From Streptomyces sp. NBC_01016 (GTDB lineage Bacteria > Actinomycetota > Actinomycetes > Streptomycetales > Streptomycetaceae): DNA of 64,000 nt. Position 1 is the stretch's first letter. Every line of letters begins with the position of its first letter. Location of the stretch: positions 2,728,001 to 2,792,000 of the forward strand of contig NZ_JAPEOQ010000001.1 in assembly GCF_026341035.1 (NCBI RefSeq). The letters are read 5' to 3'. This document shows positions 8,913 through 20,181 of the stretch, piece after piece. The notes below the pieces were generated by a model. That model was not told the DNA's origin and did no database searches. It saw only the letters and a program-made list of their open reading frames with translations. A program made the position numbers and the translations under genes.

Positions 8913-9862
8913 ACGTTTTCGCAGTACAGCTGCAGGCTGCGGCGGCCCTCGTCCAGGGGCATGCCGCCGGAGAGCGGATGCAGGATGTAGTTGTCGAGCC
9001 CCTGCGCCAGGCACTCGTCGGGCGTGAGGACCCGGTAGACGCCCTCGGCGCGCAGCTCCTCGACCGTCGCCGCGCCCGATTTCACGGCCGACTTGATGTC
9101 CTGCGACTGCCAGGACGCGTACGTCCGCGCCTCGTGCAGGAAGTGTTCGCCGTGCTCGGCCCAGGTGCGGTCCGGGTCGTCCGACAGGTGCAGGAGCGGG
9201 GTCACCTTCCCCGGCATCATGGTCCAGCCCTCGGTCCCGTACTCCTCCAGGAGCTCCTTGTAGTACGCCTCGATCTCCGGCAGGTGTGCGCTCGGGAAGA
9301 ACGGGAGGCCGAGCCGGGCCGCCCGGCGCGCGGCCGCCTTCGAGGAGCCGCCCACCAGGAGCAGCGGGTGCGGCTGGGTGAAGGGGCGCGGGGTGACGCG
9401 GACCCGGCGGCCGCGGAACTCGAACTCCTCGCCGGTCCAGGCCTTGAGCAGCGTTTCGAGCAGCTCGTCCTGGAGCTTGCCGCGCCGCTTCCACTCCACG
9501 TCGAACTGCGCGTACTCCTCCGGCCGGTAGCCGATCCCGGAGACCGTCACCAGGCGGCCGCCGCTGAGCAGGTCGAGCACGGCGATGTCCTCGGCGAGGC
9601 GGAGCGGGTCGTGCAGCGGGCCGATGATGGCGGAGACGGTGACCGCGATGCGCTTCGTGGCCCCGAGGACCGCGCCCGCGAAGGTGAAGGGCGAGGGCAG
9701 CCAGTTGTTGGCGACGCCGTGGTGCTCCTCGGTCTGCACCGTGTCGATGCCCTGCTCGTCGGCGTAGCGGGCCATCTCGACGGCCGCCTGGTAGCGGGCG
9801 GCGAGCGTTTCGGGTGTGCCGGCGGGGTCGACGAGGTTGAACCGTACGACGGACACGGGCAT
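8885..9862 (-). CDS. LLM-class flavin/F420-dependent oxidoreductase
   Basis: Luciferase-like TIM-barrel protein of 325 aa. Typical parts are the N-terminal barrel strand, DTVQTEEHHGV with the conserved EHH, TFAGAVLGATKRIAVTVSAI, DLLSGGRLVTVSGIGYRPEE and LLLVGGSSKAAARRAARLG, the cofactor-phosphate loop. Substrate cannot be told. It lies 65 bases downstream of a purine-type permease gene on the same strand, so the two are probably co-transcribed and the enzyme may act on the imported compound. ATG start follows a GGAGGGGG site. Confidence 0.85.
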   Translation of the reverse strand: MPVSVVRFNLVDPAGTPETLAARYQAAVEMARYADEQGIDTVQTEEHHGVANNWLPSPFTFAGAVLGATKRIAVTVSAIIGPLHDPLRLAEDIAVLDLLSGGRLVTVSGIGYRPEEYAQFDVEWKRRGKLQDELLETLLKAWTGEEFEFRGRRVRVTPRPFTQPHPLLLVGGSSKAAARRAARLGLPFFPSAHLPEIEAYYKELLEEYGTEGWTMMPGKVTPLLHLSDDPDRTWAEHGEHFLHEARTYASWQSQDIKSAVKSGAATVEELRAEGVYRVLTPDECLAQGLDNYILHPLSGGMPLDEGRRSLQLYCENVLPRLKDQS

Positions 9863-9927
9863 GGAAAAGTCCCCCTCCGCGAGGCGTGGAGCCGGATTCG
9901 TGGAGGGGGACGTTAGCTGACGGAGCG

Positions 9928-11373
9928 TCAGGAGGCCATGGCCTCGACGGCGTCGGACTCGTCCGGGGCCGTCGTGGTGTCGGCCGGCTTGGGCAGCGCC
10001 AGGTACAGCAGGCCGGAGACGACGATCGTGACGACCCAGCCGAGGCCGTACTCACCGAGGAAGTTGTTCGAGGCGAGCGGGCCCGAGAACCAGGTCGACG
10101 ACGTGAACAGCAGGCCGACGACCAGGCCGACCGCCCAGGCGACGCACGCGGCGGGGGAGAAGCCGCCCTTGTACCAGTAGGCGCTGGTGCGGGTGGTGTC
10201 GATCAGGGCGGCGGCGTCGTAGTGCTTGCGCTTGAACATGTCCGCGCCGAAGACGCCGACCCAGGCGGAGAAGGCCACGGCGAGCAGCGAGAGGAAGGAG
10301 ATGAACGAGCTCATGAAGCTCGTCGCCACCAGCATCAGGATGGCGCCGAAGACCAGCGAGATCACCGCGTTGATGGAGACGGCCCAGTGGCGCGGCACCT
10401 TGAAGCCGAGGGTCTGCGCCGTGAAGCCGGCCGAGTACATCGACATGGCGTTGATCAGCAGCATGCCGACCAGGGCGATCAGCAGGTACGGCACCGCGAT
10501 CCACAGCGGCAGGATCTCGCCGAGGAAGGAGACCGGGTCCTGGGCGGAGGCCAGGTCCGGGGTCGAGACCGCCATCACGGCGCCCATCAGGACCATCGGC
10601 AGCACGACGATGCCGGCGCCGCCGATCGAGTTCCCGATGATCCCCTTGGTGGAGGCCGTGCGCGGCAGATAGCGGGTGAAGTCGGGGGAGGACGGGATCC
10701 AGCTGACGCCACCGGCGGCGATCATGCCGATGCCCGCGACCATCAGGGACGTCTGCCCGGCGGGCTGCCCGAAGACCTCGGACCAGTCGGTGTTGATGAC
10801 CAGGTAGACAAGCACCAGGACCGAGAAGATCCCGAAGAGGTACGTCGCGTACTTGTTGCACACCTGCACGACGTTGATACCGAGGCCCGAGATCGCGAAC
10901 GTGGCGCACACGAACACGAACAGGGTGAGGATCACCAGGAAGTTGTTCTTCTGGATGCCGAAGAGGATGTCCAGGACGGTGAGCACGGCATACGCGCCGG
11001 TCACCGCGTTGATCGTCTCCCAGCCCCAGCGCGCGACCCAGATCAGCGAGCCGGGCAGCAGATTGCCGCGCTGCCCGAACACCGCGCGGGAGAGCGCCAT
11101 ACCGGGCGCGCCACCGCGCTTGCCCGCGATGCCGATCAGACCCACGAGGCCGTACGACACGATGGGCGCCGCGATCGCGACGACGATGGCCTGCCAGAAG
11201 TTCAGCTTGTACGTCACGACGAGGCTCGCGCCCATCGTGAGCAACAGCACGCTGATATTGGCGGCGACCCAGGTGGGGAAGAGCTCGCGGGTCTTGGCGG
11301 TGCGCTCGGCGTCGGGGACGGGCTCGATGCCGCGTGTCTCCAGCGCGCCTTCGGCTTCGGCGGTCTTGCTCAT
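9928..11373 (-). CDS. NCS1-family purine/cytosine permease
   Basis: A 481-aa integral membrane protein with about 12 hydrophobic segments, similar to CodB/PurP-type nucleobase:cation symporters. Useful marks are GIEPVPDAERT near the N-terminus, FPTWVAANISVLLLTMGASL, GNLLPGSLIWVARWGWETIN and SSPDFTRYLPRTAS in mid-protein. The exact substrate (cytosine, purine, hydantoin or related) is not readable. It is first gene of a probable two-gene operon with the LLM oxidoreductase. ATG start lies 257 bases from the divergent ftsY start. Confidence 0.88.
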   Translation of the reverse strand: MSKTAEAEGALETRGIEPVPDAERTAKTRELFPTWVAANISVLLLTMGASLVVTYKLNFWQAIVVAIAAPIVSYGLVGLIGIAGKRGGAPGMALSRAVFGQRGNLLPGSLIWVARWGWETINAVTGAYAVLTVLDILFGIQKNNFLVILTLFVFVCATFAISGLGINVVQVCNKYATYLFGIFSVLVLVYLVINTDWSEVFGQPAGQTSLMVAGIGMIAAGGVSWIPSSPDFTRYLPRTASTKGIIGNSIGGAGIVVLPMVLMGAVMAVSTPDLASAQDPVSFLGEILPLWIAVPYLLIALVGMLLINAMSMYSAGFTAQTLGFKVPRHWAVSINAVISLVFGAILMLVATSFMSSFISFLSLLAVAFSAWVGVFGADMFKRKHYDAAALIDTTRTSAYWYKGGFSPAACVAWAVGLVVGLLFTSSTWFSGPLASNNFLGEYGLGWVVTIVVSGLLYLALPKPADTTTAPDESDAVEAMAS

Positions 11374-11630
11374 GCGGTGGGGTTCCGTGCCTCTCGCTCG
11401 GCTCGGCCGTGGGGGACGGAGAGCCGGTGGGGGGTGACGGGCCCGCAGGGCCCTTGTGGAGTGGTGTCGAGATCTGGGCGTGGTGTCCGGATCGCGTTGG
11501 ACTCTACGCGCGTTGATGCGACGACTGCCATCGTACTTTAGTCCGAGTCGACCCCGTCAGAGGCCTTTGCCCTTTGGAGGAAGGCACGAACAAGGCTTGG
11601 GCGGGGTCCATGACTGATACTGGACGGGTT

Positions 11631-12857
11631 ATGGAAACCGTCATCCTTGCTGTAGTCATCGCCGTGGTCGTGATCGGCGCGCTCGGCGGGCTCGTGATCG
11701 GCAGCCGCAAGAAGAAGCAGCTGCCCCCGTCCCCGCCGTCGGCGCCCGACATCACCACCGCCCCGCCCGCCGAGCCGCACGTCGGCGAAGAGGCCGAGAC
11801 GCCGCGCGACGAAGCGCGGCGCACGATCGAAGAGGTCGATCTCCCCACCGCCGAGCCGGCCGCTCCGGAGGAACCCGAGGCCCCGGCCGTCGAGGAGCCC
11901 GCCGCTCCCGAGGTCGAGGTACCGGAGCCGACCGCGGGCCGCCTCGTGCGGCTGCGCGCCCGCCTTTCCCGGTCGCAGAACGCGCTCGGCCAGGGCTTGC
12001 TCACCCTCCTGTCCCGCGAGCACCTCGACGAGGACACGTGGGAGGAGATCGAGGACACGCTGCTCACCGCCGATGTCGGCGTGCAGCCCACCCAGGAACT
12101 GGTCGAGAATCTGCGCGAGCGCGTCAAGGTGCTCGGTACCCGCACGCCGGACGAGCTGCGCACGCTGCTGCGTGAGGAGCTCCTCAAGCTGCTCGTTCCC
12201 GAGTTCGACCGCACCGTGAAGACCGAAGGTTTCGCCACCGAGGGCACGACGCCCGGCATCGTGATGGTCGTCGGCGTCAACGGCACCGGCAAGACCACCA
12301 CGACCGGCAAGCTCGCGCGCGTGCTCGTCGCCGACGGCAAGAACGTGGTGCTCGGCGCCGCGGACACCTTCCGTGCGGCCGCAGCCGACCAGCTGCAGAC
12401 GTGGGGCGAGCGGGTCGGTGCGCGCACCGTGCGCGGCCCCGAGGGCGGCGACCCGGCGTCCATCGCCTTCGACTCCGTCAAGGAGGGCATCGATGAGGGC
12501 GCCGACGTCGTCCTCATCGACACCGCGGGGCGCCTGCACACCAAGACGGGGCTCATGGACGAGCTCGGCAAGGTCAAGCGGGTCGTGGAGAAGCACGCGC
12601 CGCTCGACGAGGTGCTGCTCGTGCTCGACGCGACGACGGGGCAGAACGGTCTTGTCCAGGCCCGCGTGTTCGCCGAGGTCGTCGACATCACGGGCATCGT
12701 GCTGACCAAGCTGGACGGTACGGCCAAGGGCGGCATCGTCGTGGCCGTGCAGCGGGAGCTGGGTGTGCCGGTCAAGCTCGTGGGTCTCGGCGAGGGTCCC
12801 GACGACCTGGCGCCGTTCGAGCCGGAGGCGTTCGTGGATGCGCTTATTGGCGACTAG
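11631..12857 (+). CDS. ftsY: Signal recognition particle receptor FtsY
   Basis: GTPase receptor that docks SRP-bound ribosomes at the membrane. It has an N-terminal membrane anchor (METVILAVVIAVVVIGALGG), then an acidic Pro/Glu/Ala-rich A region to about residue 100. The NG domain has GVNGTGKTTTTGKLA, DTFRAAAADQL, DTAGRLHTK and TKLDGTAKGG. Length is 408 aa. The ATG at 11631 gives the anchor typical of Streptomyces FtsY; the frame also stays open upstream. It partners with Ffh at 24218. Confidence 0.95.
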   Translation: METVILAVVIAVVVIGALGGLVIGSRKKKQLPPSPPSAPDITTAPPAEPHVGEEAETPRDEARRTIEEVDLPTAEPAAPEEPEAPAVEEPAAPEVEVPEPTAGRLVRLRARLSRSQNALGQGLLTLLSREHLDEDTWEEIEDTLLTADVGVQPTQELVENLRERVKVLGTRTPDELRTLLREELLKLLVPEFDRTVKTEGFATEGTTPGIVMVVGVNGTGKTTTTGKLARVLVADGKNVVLGAADTFRAAAADQLQTWGERVGARTVRGPEGGDPASIAFDSVKEGIDEGADVVLIDTAGRLHTKTGLMDELGKVKRVVEKHAPLDEVLLVLDATTGQNGLVQARVFAEVVDITGIVLTKLDGTAKGGIVVAVQRELGVPVKLVGLGEGPDDLAPFEPEAFVDALIGD

Positions 12858-12878
12858 CGGAGCTTCTCTTCGCACTTG

Positions 12879-12929
12879 GCGGGGAACTGCGGACCGGCTT
12901 CACCGGTCACGTGGTTCCCCGCTTTCGTT
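12879..12929 (+). terminator. Terminator after ftsY
   Basis: Outer arms gcggggaac (12879-12887) and gttccccgc (12914-12922) enclose an inner gaccgg/ccggtc hairpin, and tttcgtt follows. It lies 21 bases after the ftsY stop and also faces the end of the converging minus-strand gene. Confidence 0.8.
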
Positions 12930-13597
12930 CATACGCAGGGCGAGCGGTGTGCCACGTACGCCAGTGTGCCCAGGAGCAGGCGTGCCTGCGGCGGTTGGGT
13001 CGCCGTGTCCAGGGACGGCGGGCGCAGCCACGTCGTCGGGCCGAGGCCGCCGCGGTCCGAGGGCGGCGCCGTGACGTAGGACCCCGCGCCCAGCGCGTGC
13101 AGGTCGAGGTCGGCGTCGTCCCAGCCCATCCGGTAGAGCAGCGTGGGGAGTTCGGCAGCGGCGCCCGGTGCCACGAAGAAGTGGGCGCGGCGCTGTGGGG
13201 TGGCGATGACCGGGCCGAGCGGGAGGCCCATGCGCTCCAGGCGGATCAGTGCGCGGCGCCCCGCGGCCTCCGGCACATCGATCACGTCGAACGCCCGGCC
13301 GACCGGCAGCAGTACCGCGGCGCCGGGGAACCGGCCCCAGAACTCGGCCACTTCGTCGAGCGTGGCCCCCGCCGGCACCACCGCGGCCGGGTCGAGGGGA
13401 TGGGCGCCGGGGGCCGGGCAGCCGGCCTTTCCGCAGGAGCACTCGGAGCCGGCGGCGCGGGCGCCGGGCGCCACGTCCCAGCCCCAGAGGCCGGTGAACT
13501 CCGCCACCGTGGTGCAGTCCGAAGCGCGGCCGGACGTGCGGCCGCGGCGCCGTGAGCCGGTGCGCATCTCACGCATGCCGCCGATCGTGAAGCCCAT
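12929..13597 (-). CDS. Bifunctional primase/polymerase N-terminal domain-like protein
   Basis: A 222-aa protein with a Cys-containing CGKAGCPAPGAHPL motif, then FDVIDVPEAAGRRAL, VIATPQRRAHFFVAPG and LDLHALGAGSYVTAPPSDRG. This layout resembles the stand-alone actinobacterial proteins annotated with the prim-pol domain (helicase and primase C-terminal parts absent). The catalytic Asp is seen only as a DVIDV-like motif, so activity is uncertain. The ATG at 13597 is preceded by GGAGGGGG. The gene diverges from nsdA and converges on ftsY. Confidence 0.65.
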   Translation of the reverse strand: MGFTIGGMREMRTGSRRRGRTSGRASDCTTVAEFTGLWGWDVAPGARAAGSECSCGKAGCPAPGAHPLDPAAVVPAGATLDEVAEFWGRFPGAAVLLPVGRAFDVIDVPEAAGRRALIRLERMGLPLGPVIATPQRRAHFFVAPGAAAELPTLLYRMGWDDADLDLHALGAGSYVTAPPSDRGGLGPTTWLRPPSLDTATQPPQARLLLGTLAYVAHRSPCV

Positions 13598-14071
13598 GCC
13601 CCCTCCAACCCATCCCGTGCGCCAGTGGTTACGTGGTGGAATCGGATCGTTACCCAATGCGCACGCCGCTCCGGTGGGACCGGAGCTGATTCGCATTCGG
13701 GGTGGTGCGCCCGGTGTTGCGCGCCCCCGTCCACCCTGGTTCGCCTACTTCCGGCTGTCCTATGTCAAGTGAATCGCGTGGGGCCACTGCTGGGTTCATT
13801 CGAAGGGGTGGCGAATGGTGGCGTTTCCGTGTTCGCCCTCGCCGGAGGGGTGATCGTAGGATTACTTTCAGTGCACGAGCCCTGAGGGTGAGTGCACCCG
13901 TGGGTATGCCGGAGGCAAGTCGGTTTCCTGTTCGAGGAGTGACAACTGCCGGACGGGGAGCCTGGTTTGACGGCATCCTGGTAGGGCTTGCGGGCAAGGG
14001 TGTGAAGCCCAGTGGTCGACGGGACTTCGCACACAGCGGCTTAGATGGCTTTCAGGGATGGGGGCGTTCCA
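13598..14071. other. Long intergenic region before nsdA
   Basis: About 470 bases between two divergent genes. An open frame starting near 13702 runs through the gap and on into nsdA in another frame; it looks like a shadow. No clear promoter hexamers, tRNA or long repeat were seen. The length suggests regulated divergent promoters. Confidence 0.4.
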
Positions 14072-15550
14072 GTGGGCGGCAGCGGCGGTGGCGTCACGAA
14101 CGCCGAGAAGCGCCCGAACGAGCTGCTCGGTTCGTGGTTCGTGCGCAGTGGCTGGTCCAAGGGCGAGCTGGCGCGCCAAGTGAACCGACGGGCCCGGCAG
14201 TTGGGTGCGAACCACATCTCCACGGACACCTCGCGGGTGCGCCGATGGCTCGACGGGGAGAACCCGCGCGAGCCGATCCCGAGGATCCTCAGCGAGCTGT
14301 TCTCCGAACGCTTCGGCTGTGTCGTCGCCGTCGAGGACCTCGGCCTGCGCGCCGCGCACCAGGCGCCCTCGGTGTCCGGCGTCGACCTGCCCTGGACCGC
14401 TCCCCAGACCGTGGCGCTCATCGGCGAGTTCTCGCGCAGCGACCTGATGCTCGCGCGCCGCGGCTTCCTCGGCAGCTCGCTCGCGCTCGCCGCGGGCCCC
14501 TCGCTGATCGAGCCGATGCAGCGCTGGCTGGTGCCGACCCCCGGCGCTTCGGCCAGGCCGGAGCCGGAGTCGGTCGCACAGCGTCGAGGGAACCGGCTCT
14601 CGAAGCCGGAGCTCGACCTCCTGGAGTCGACCACGGTGATGTTCCGCCAGTGGGACGCCCAGTGCGGCGGCGGTCTGCGCCGCAAGGCCGTCGTCGGCCA
14701 GCTCCATGAGGTGACCGACCTGCTGCAGGAGCCGCAGCCCGAGGAGACGACGCGCCGCCTGTTCAAGGTCGCCGCCGAACTCGCCGAGCTGGCGGGCTGG
14801 ATGAGCTACGACGTGGGCCTTCAGCCCACCGCCCAGAAGTACTTCGTCCTCGCCCTGCACGCCTCCAAGGAAGCGGGCGACAAGCCGCTCGGCTCGTACG
14901 TGCTCAGCAGCATGAGCCGTCAGATGATCCACCTCGGCCGCCCCGACGACGCCCTGGAACTCATCCACCTCGCCCAGTACGGCAGTCGCGACTGCGCCAG
15001 CCCTCGCACCCAGTCCATGCTGTATGCGATGGAGGCCCGCGCGTACGCGAACATGGGGCAGCCCGGCAAGTGCAAGCGCGCCGTGCGGATGGCCGAGGAC
15101 ACCTTCACGGACGCCGACGACTGGGACGACCCGGATCCCGACTGGATCCGCTTCTTCTCCGAGGCCGAACTGCACGGCGAGAACAGCCACTCGTACCGGG
15201 ATCTCGCCTATGTGGCGGGTCGCAGCCCCACGTACGCGTCGATGGCCGGGCCCGTGATGAAGCGCGCCGTCGAGCTGTTCGGGAAGGACTCCGAGCACCA
15301 GCGTTCGTACGCGCTGAACCTGATCGGGATGGCCACCGTGCACCTCCTGCAGAAGGAGCCCGAGCAGTCCACGGTGCTCGCGGGGCAGGCCCTGGAGATC
15401 GCCAGGAAGGTGCGCTCCGAGCGGGTCAACACCCGGATCCGTAAGACCGTCGCCACCGCGGTACGGGACTTCGGCGATGTCGCCGAGGTCATCGATCTCA
15501 CCGAACAGCTCGCGTTCCATCTGCCGGAGACCGCCGAAGCGGCGGTCTGA
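14072..15550 (+). CDS. nsdA: NsdA-type negative regulator of differentiation (TPR protein)
   Basis: Cytosolic protein whose S. coelicolor ortholog represses antibiotic production and aerial growth (from memory). The N-terminus resembles an Xre-like DNA-binding region: NELLGSWFVRSGWSKGELAR, then TSRVRRWLDGENPREPIPRI. The C-terminal two thirds are tetratricopeptide-like helices (SMSRQMIHLGRPDDALELIH; AEDTFTDADDWDDP). Start is uncertain: GTG at 14072 after GGATGGGGG was chosen over an ATG at 14045 with no site. Length is 492 aa. It lies just upstream of the amtB operon. Confidence 0.85.
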   Translation: MGGSGGGVTNAEKRPNELLGSWFVRSGWSKGELARQVNRRARQLGANHISTDTSRVRRWLDGENPREPIPRILSELFSERFGCVVAVEDLGLRAAHQAPSVSGVDLPWTAPQTVALIGEFSRSDLMLARRGFLGSSLALAAGPSLIEPMQRWLVPTPGASARPEPESVAQRRGNRLSKPELDLLESTTVMFRQWDAQCGGGLRRKAVVGQLHEVTDLLQEPQPEETTRRLFKVAAELAELAGWMSYDVGLQPTAQKYFVLALHASKEAGDKPLGSYVLSSMSRQMIHLGRPDDALELIHLAQYGSRDCASPRTQSMLYAMEARAYANMGQPGKCKRAVRMAEDTFTDADDWDDPDPDWIRFFSEAELHGENSHSYRDLAYVAGRSPTYASMAGPVMKRAVELFGKDSEHQRSYALNLIGMATVHLLQKEPEQSTVLAGQALEIARKVRSERVNTRIRKTVATAVRDFGDVAEVIDLTEQLAFHLPETAEAAV

Positions 15551-17572
<2,022 letters not shown>

Positions 17573-17605
17573 CGGACCATTCATGGACGGAACGGGAGTC
17601 GCTGG

Positions 17606-20104
17606 GTGACGAGTGTGAACGACGTACGCGCCGAATCAGAGGATTCCGGACCCAGCGGCTATGCGGCGGCCCGGCTGCGCCTCCTCCAGGGGGAGGCGCG
17701 GTCCGGGCCGCCGCGCCGTGCCGCCCTCGCGGAGCTGACCGACGACTGGCTCGCCGGGCTCTTCGGCAGTGGGGCGGCAGGGGTCTCGCTCGTGGCGGTC
17801 GGCGGCTACGGCCGCGGTGAGCTGTCCCCGCGCAGCGACCTCGACCTGCTCCTGCTGCACGACGGCTCGGCGGACCACGGGGAGGTCGCGGCGCTCGCCG
17901 ACCGCATCTGGTACCCGGTGTGGGACCTGGGCCTCGCCCTCGACCACTCCGTCCGTACGCCGGCGGAGGCGCGCAAGACCGCGGGCGACGACCTGAAGGT
18001 GCAGCTCGGCCTGCTCGACGCCCGGCACCTCGCGGGTGACCTCGGGCTCACGGCGGGGCTGCGCACCGCCGTGCTCGCGGACTGGCGCAACCAGGCGCTG
18101 CGCCGGCTGCCCGAACTGCGCGAGCTGTGCGAGGAACGGGCCGAGCGCCAGGGCGAGTTGCAGTTCCTGCTCGAACCCGACCTGAAGGAGGCGCGGGGCG
18201 GACTGCGGGACGCCACCGCGCTGCGCGCCGTCGCCGCCTCATGGCTCGCGGACGCGCCCCGCGAGGGCCTCGCCGACGCGCGGCGCCGGCTCCTCGACGT
18301 ACGGGACGCCCTGCATCTGGCCACCGGGCGGGCCACCGACCGGCTCGCGCTCCAGGAGCAGGACCAAGTCGCCGCGGAACTGGGCCTGTTGGACGCCGAT
18401 ACGTTGCTGCGGCAGGTGTACGAGGCCGCGCGCACGGTGTCGTACGCCAGCGACGTCACCTGGCGGGAGGTGGGCCGGGTGCTCAAGTCCCGGTCCGCCA
18501 AGCCGCGTCTGCGGTCCCTGCTCGGCGGCGGGAAGGCCGCGCCGGTCGAGCGTTCGCCGCTCGCCGAGGGCGTCGTCGAGATGGAGGGGGAGGTGGTGCT
18601 CGCCCGCGCCGCCAAGCCCGAGCGCGACCCGGTCCTGCCGCTGCGCGCCGCCGCCGCTGCCGCCCAGGCGGGCCTGCCGCTCTCCCTGCACGCGGTGCGC
18701 CGGATGGCGGCCGCCGCCCGCCCGCTGCCCGCGCCCTGGCCCGCAGAGGCCCGCGAACAGCTGGTCACGCTGCTCGGCGCGGGGCGCACGACCGTCGAGG
18801 TGTGGGAGGCCCTGGAGGCCGAGGGGCTGATCACCCGGCTGATCCCGGACTGGGAGCGGGTGCGGTGCCGGCCGCAGCGAAACGCCGTGCACACGTGGAC
18901 GGTCGACCGGCACCTCGTCGAGACGGCGGTGCGGGCGTCCGAGTTGACGCGGCGCGTGCACCGGCCCGACCTGCTGCTCGTGGCGGCGCTGCTGCACGAC
19001 ATCGGCAAGGGCTGGCCGGGGGACCACTCGGTCGCGGGCGAGATCATCGCGCGGGACGTCGCCGCGCGGATCGGCTTCGACCGGGCCGATGTCGCCGTGC
19101 TCGCCTCCCTCGTACGGCACCACCTGCTGCTCATCGAGACCGCCACGCGCCGCGACCTGGAGGACCCGGCGACCGTACGGTCCGTCGCGGACGCGGTCGG
19201 CTCGACCGGAACGCTCGAACTGCTGCACGCGCTGACCGAGGCGGACGCGCTGGCCACCGGTCCCGCCGCCTGGTCGTCCTGGCGGGGCTCACTCGTCACC
19301 GACCTGGTCAAGCGGGTCTCGGCGGTGCTCGCGGGGGACGAGCCGGTCGACCCGGACGCCGCAGAGCCGACGGCCGAGCAGGAGCGGCTCGCCGTGGAGG
19401 CGCTGCGCACCGGCGGGCCCGTGCTCGCGCTGCGGGCACAGACGGACGCGGTGCCGACCGAGGGCGACGGGGCCGAGGAACCGGAGCCGCTGGGCGTCGA
19501 GTTGGTGATCGCGGTGCCGGAGCAGGACGGGGTCCTTCCGGCCGTCGCCGGGGTGCTCGCGATGCACCGGCTGACCGTGCGGACGGCGGAGCTGCGGGCG
19601 TTGACGCTGCCGGAGGAATTCAGTCAGGGAGCGGAGCGACTTCCTCCGAAGGGCGGTGGTGGGCGACGGGAGGGCATCGCCCTGCTGCTGGACTGGCGGG
19701 TCGCCGCCGAGTACGGCTCGCTGCCGCAGGCCGCGCGGCTGCGCGCCGATCTCGTACGGGCCCTCGACGGTTCGCTCGACATCGCGGCGCGGCTCGCCGA
19801 GCGGGACGCCGCGTATCCGCGCAGGCGCGGGGTGGTGGCGCCGCCTGCCCGGGTGACGGTGGCCTCGGAGGGCTCGCGGCGGGCGACGGTGATCGAGGTG
19901 CGGGCGCACGACGCGCCGGGTCTGCTGCACCGCATCGGCCGGGCGCTCGAGGCGTCCGGGGTGCGGGTGCGCTCGGCGCATGTGTCGACGCTGGGCGCCA
20001 ACGCGGTCGACGCGTTCTACGTGGCCGGGGGCGACGGGGGGCCGCTGCCTTCGCAGGAGGCGGTGTCCGTGGCGCGGGGCGTGGAGGAGGCGCTGCGGGG
20101 GTGA
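17606..20104 (+). CDS. glnD: PII nucleotidylyltransferase / removing enzyme GlnD
   Basis: Bifunctional enzyme that modifies (adenylylates in actinobacteria) and demodifies PII on Tyr51 in response to nitrogen status. The N-terminal nucleotidyltransferase has VGGYGRGELSPRSDLDLLLL (metal Asp pair). A PII-uridylyltransferase helical domain follows, with FLLEPDLKEARGGLRDATAL. The HD domain has LLVAALLHDIGKGWPGDHS near residue 460, and two C-terminal ACT domains follow. Length is 832 aa. GTG start lies 33 bases after glnK, consistent with one operon. Confidence 0.94.
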   Translation: MTSVNDVRAESEDSGPSGYAAARLRLLQGEARSGPPRRAALAELTDDWLAGLFGSGAAGVSLVAVGGYGRGELSPRSDLDLLLLHDGSADHGEVAALADRIWYPVWDLGLALDHSVRTPAEARKTAGDDLKVQLGLLDARHLAGDLGLTAGLRTAVLADWRNQALRRLPELRELCEERAERQGELQFLLEPDLKEARGGLRDATALRAVAASWLADAPREGLADARRRLLDVRDALHLATGRATDRLALQEQDQVAAELGLLDADTLLRQVYEAARTVSYASDVTWREVGRVLKSRSAKPRLRSLLGGGKAAPVERSPLAEGVVEMEGEVVLARAAKPERDPVLPLRAAAAAAQAGLPLSLHAVRRMAAAARPLPAPWPAEAREQLVTLLGAGRTTVEVWEALEAEGLITRLIPDWERVRCRPQRNAVHTWTVDRHLVETAVRASELTRRVHRPDLLLVAALLHDIGKGWPGDHSVAGEIIARDVAARIGFDRADVAVLASLVRHHLLLIETATRRDLEDPATVRSVADAVGSTGTLELLHALTEADALATGPAAWSSWRGSLVTDLVKRVSAVLAGDEPVDPDAAEPTAEQERLAVEALRTGGPVLALRAQTDAVPTEGDGAEEPEPLGVELVIAVPEQDGVLPAVAGVLAMHRLTVRTAELRALTLPEEFSQGAERLPPKGGGGRREGIALLLDWRVAAEYGSLPQAARLRADLVRALDGSLDIAARLAERDAAYPRRRGVVAPPARVTVASEGSRRATVIEVRAHDAPGLLHRIGRALEASGVRVRSAHVSTLGANAVDAFYVAGGDGGPLPSQEAVSVARGVEEALRG

Positions 20105-20140
20105 TTCCCCGGTGCGCGGGTGAGGGATTGAGCGGTTGAG

Positions 20141-20180
20141 CGGGGCGGGGCCGGGGTGTGTGAACCCCGGCCCCTGCCGC
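20141..20180. terminator. Terminator between glnD and the converging transporter operon
   Basis: Perfect 11-bp stem ggggccggggt (20147-20157) / accccggcccc (20164-20174) with a gtgtga loop; outer bases extend the stem with a bulge. It serves both converging units. Confidence 0.75.
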
Positions 20181-20181
20181 G

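Noticed and set aside
13702..14709. A 335-codon frame starting in the gap before nsdA
   Set aside because: It runs through the coding part of nsdA in another frame, is Arg-rich and has no motifs or ribosome site.
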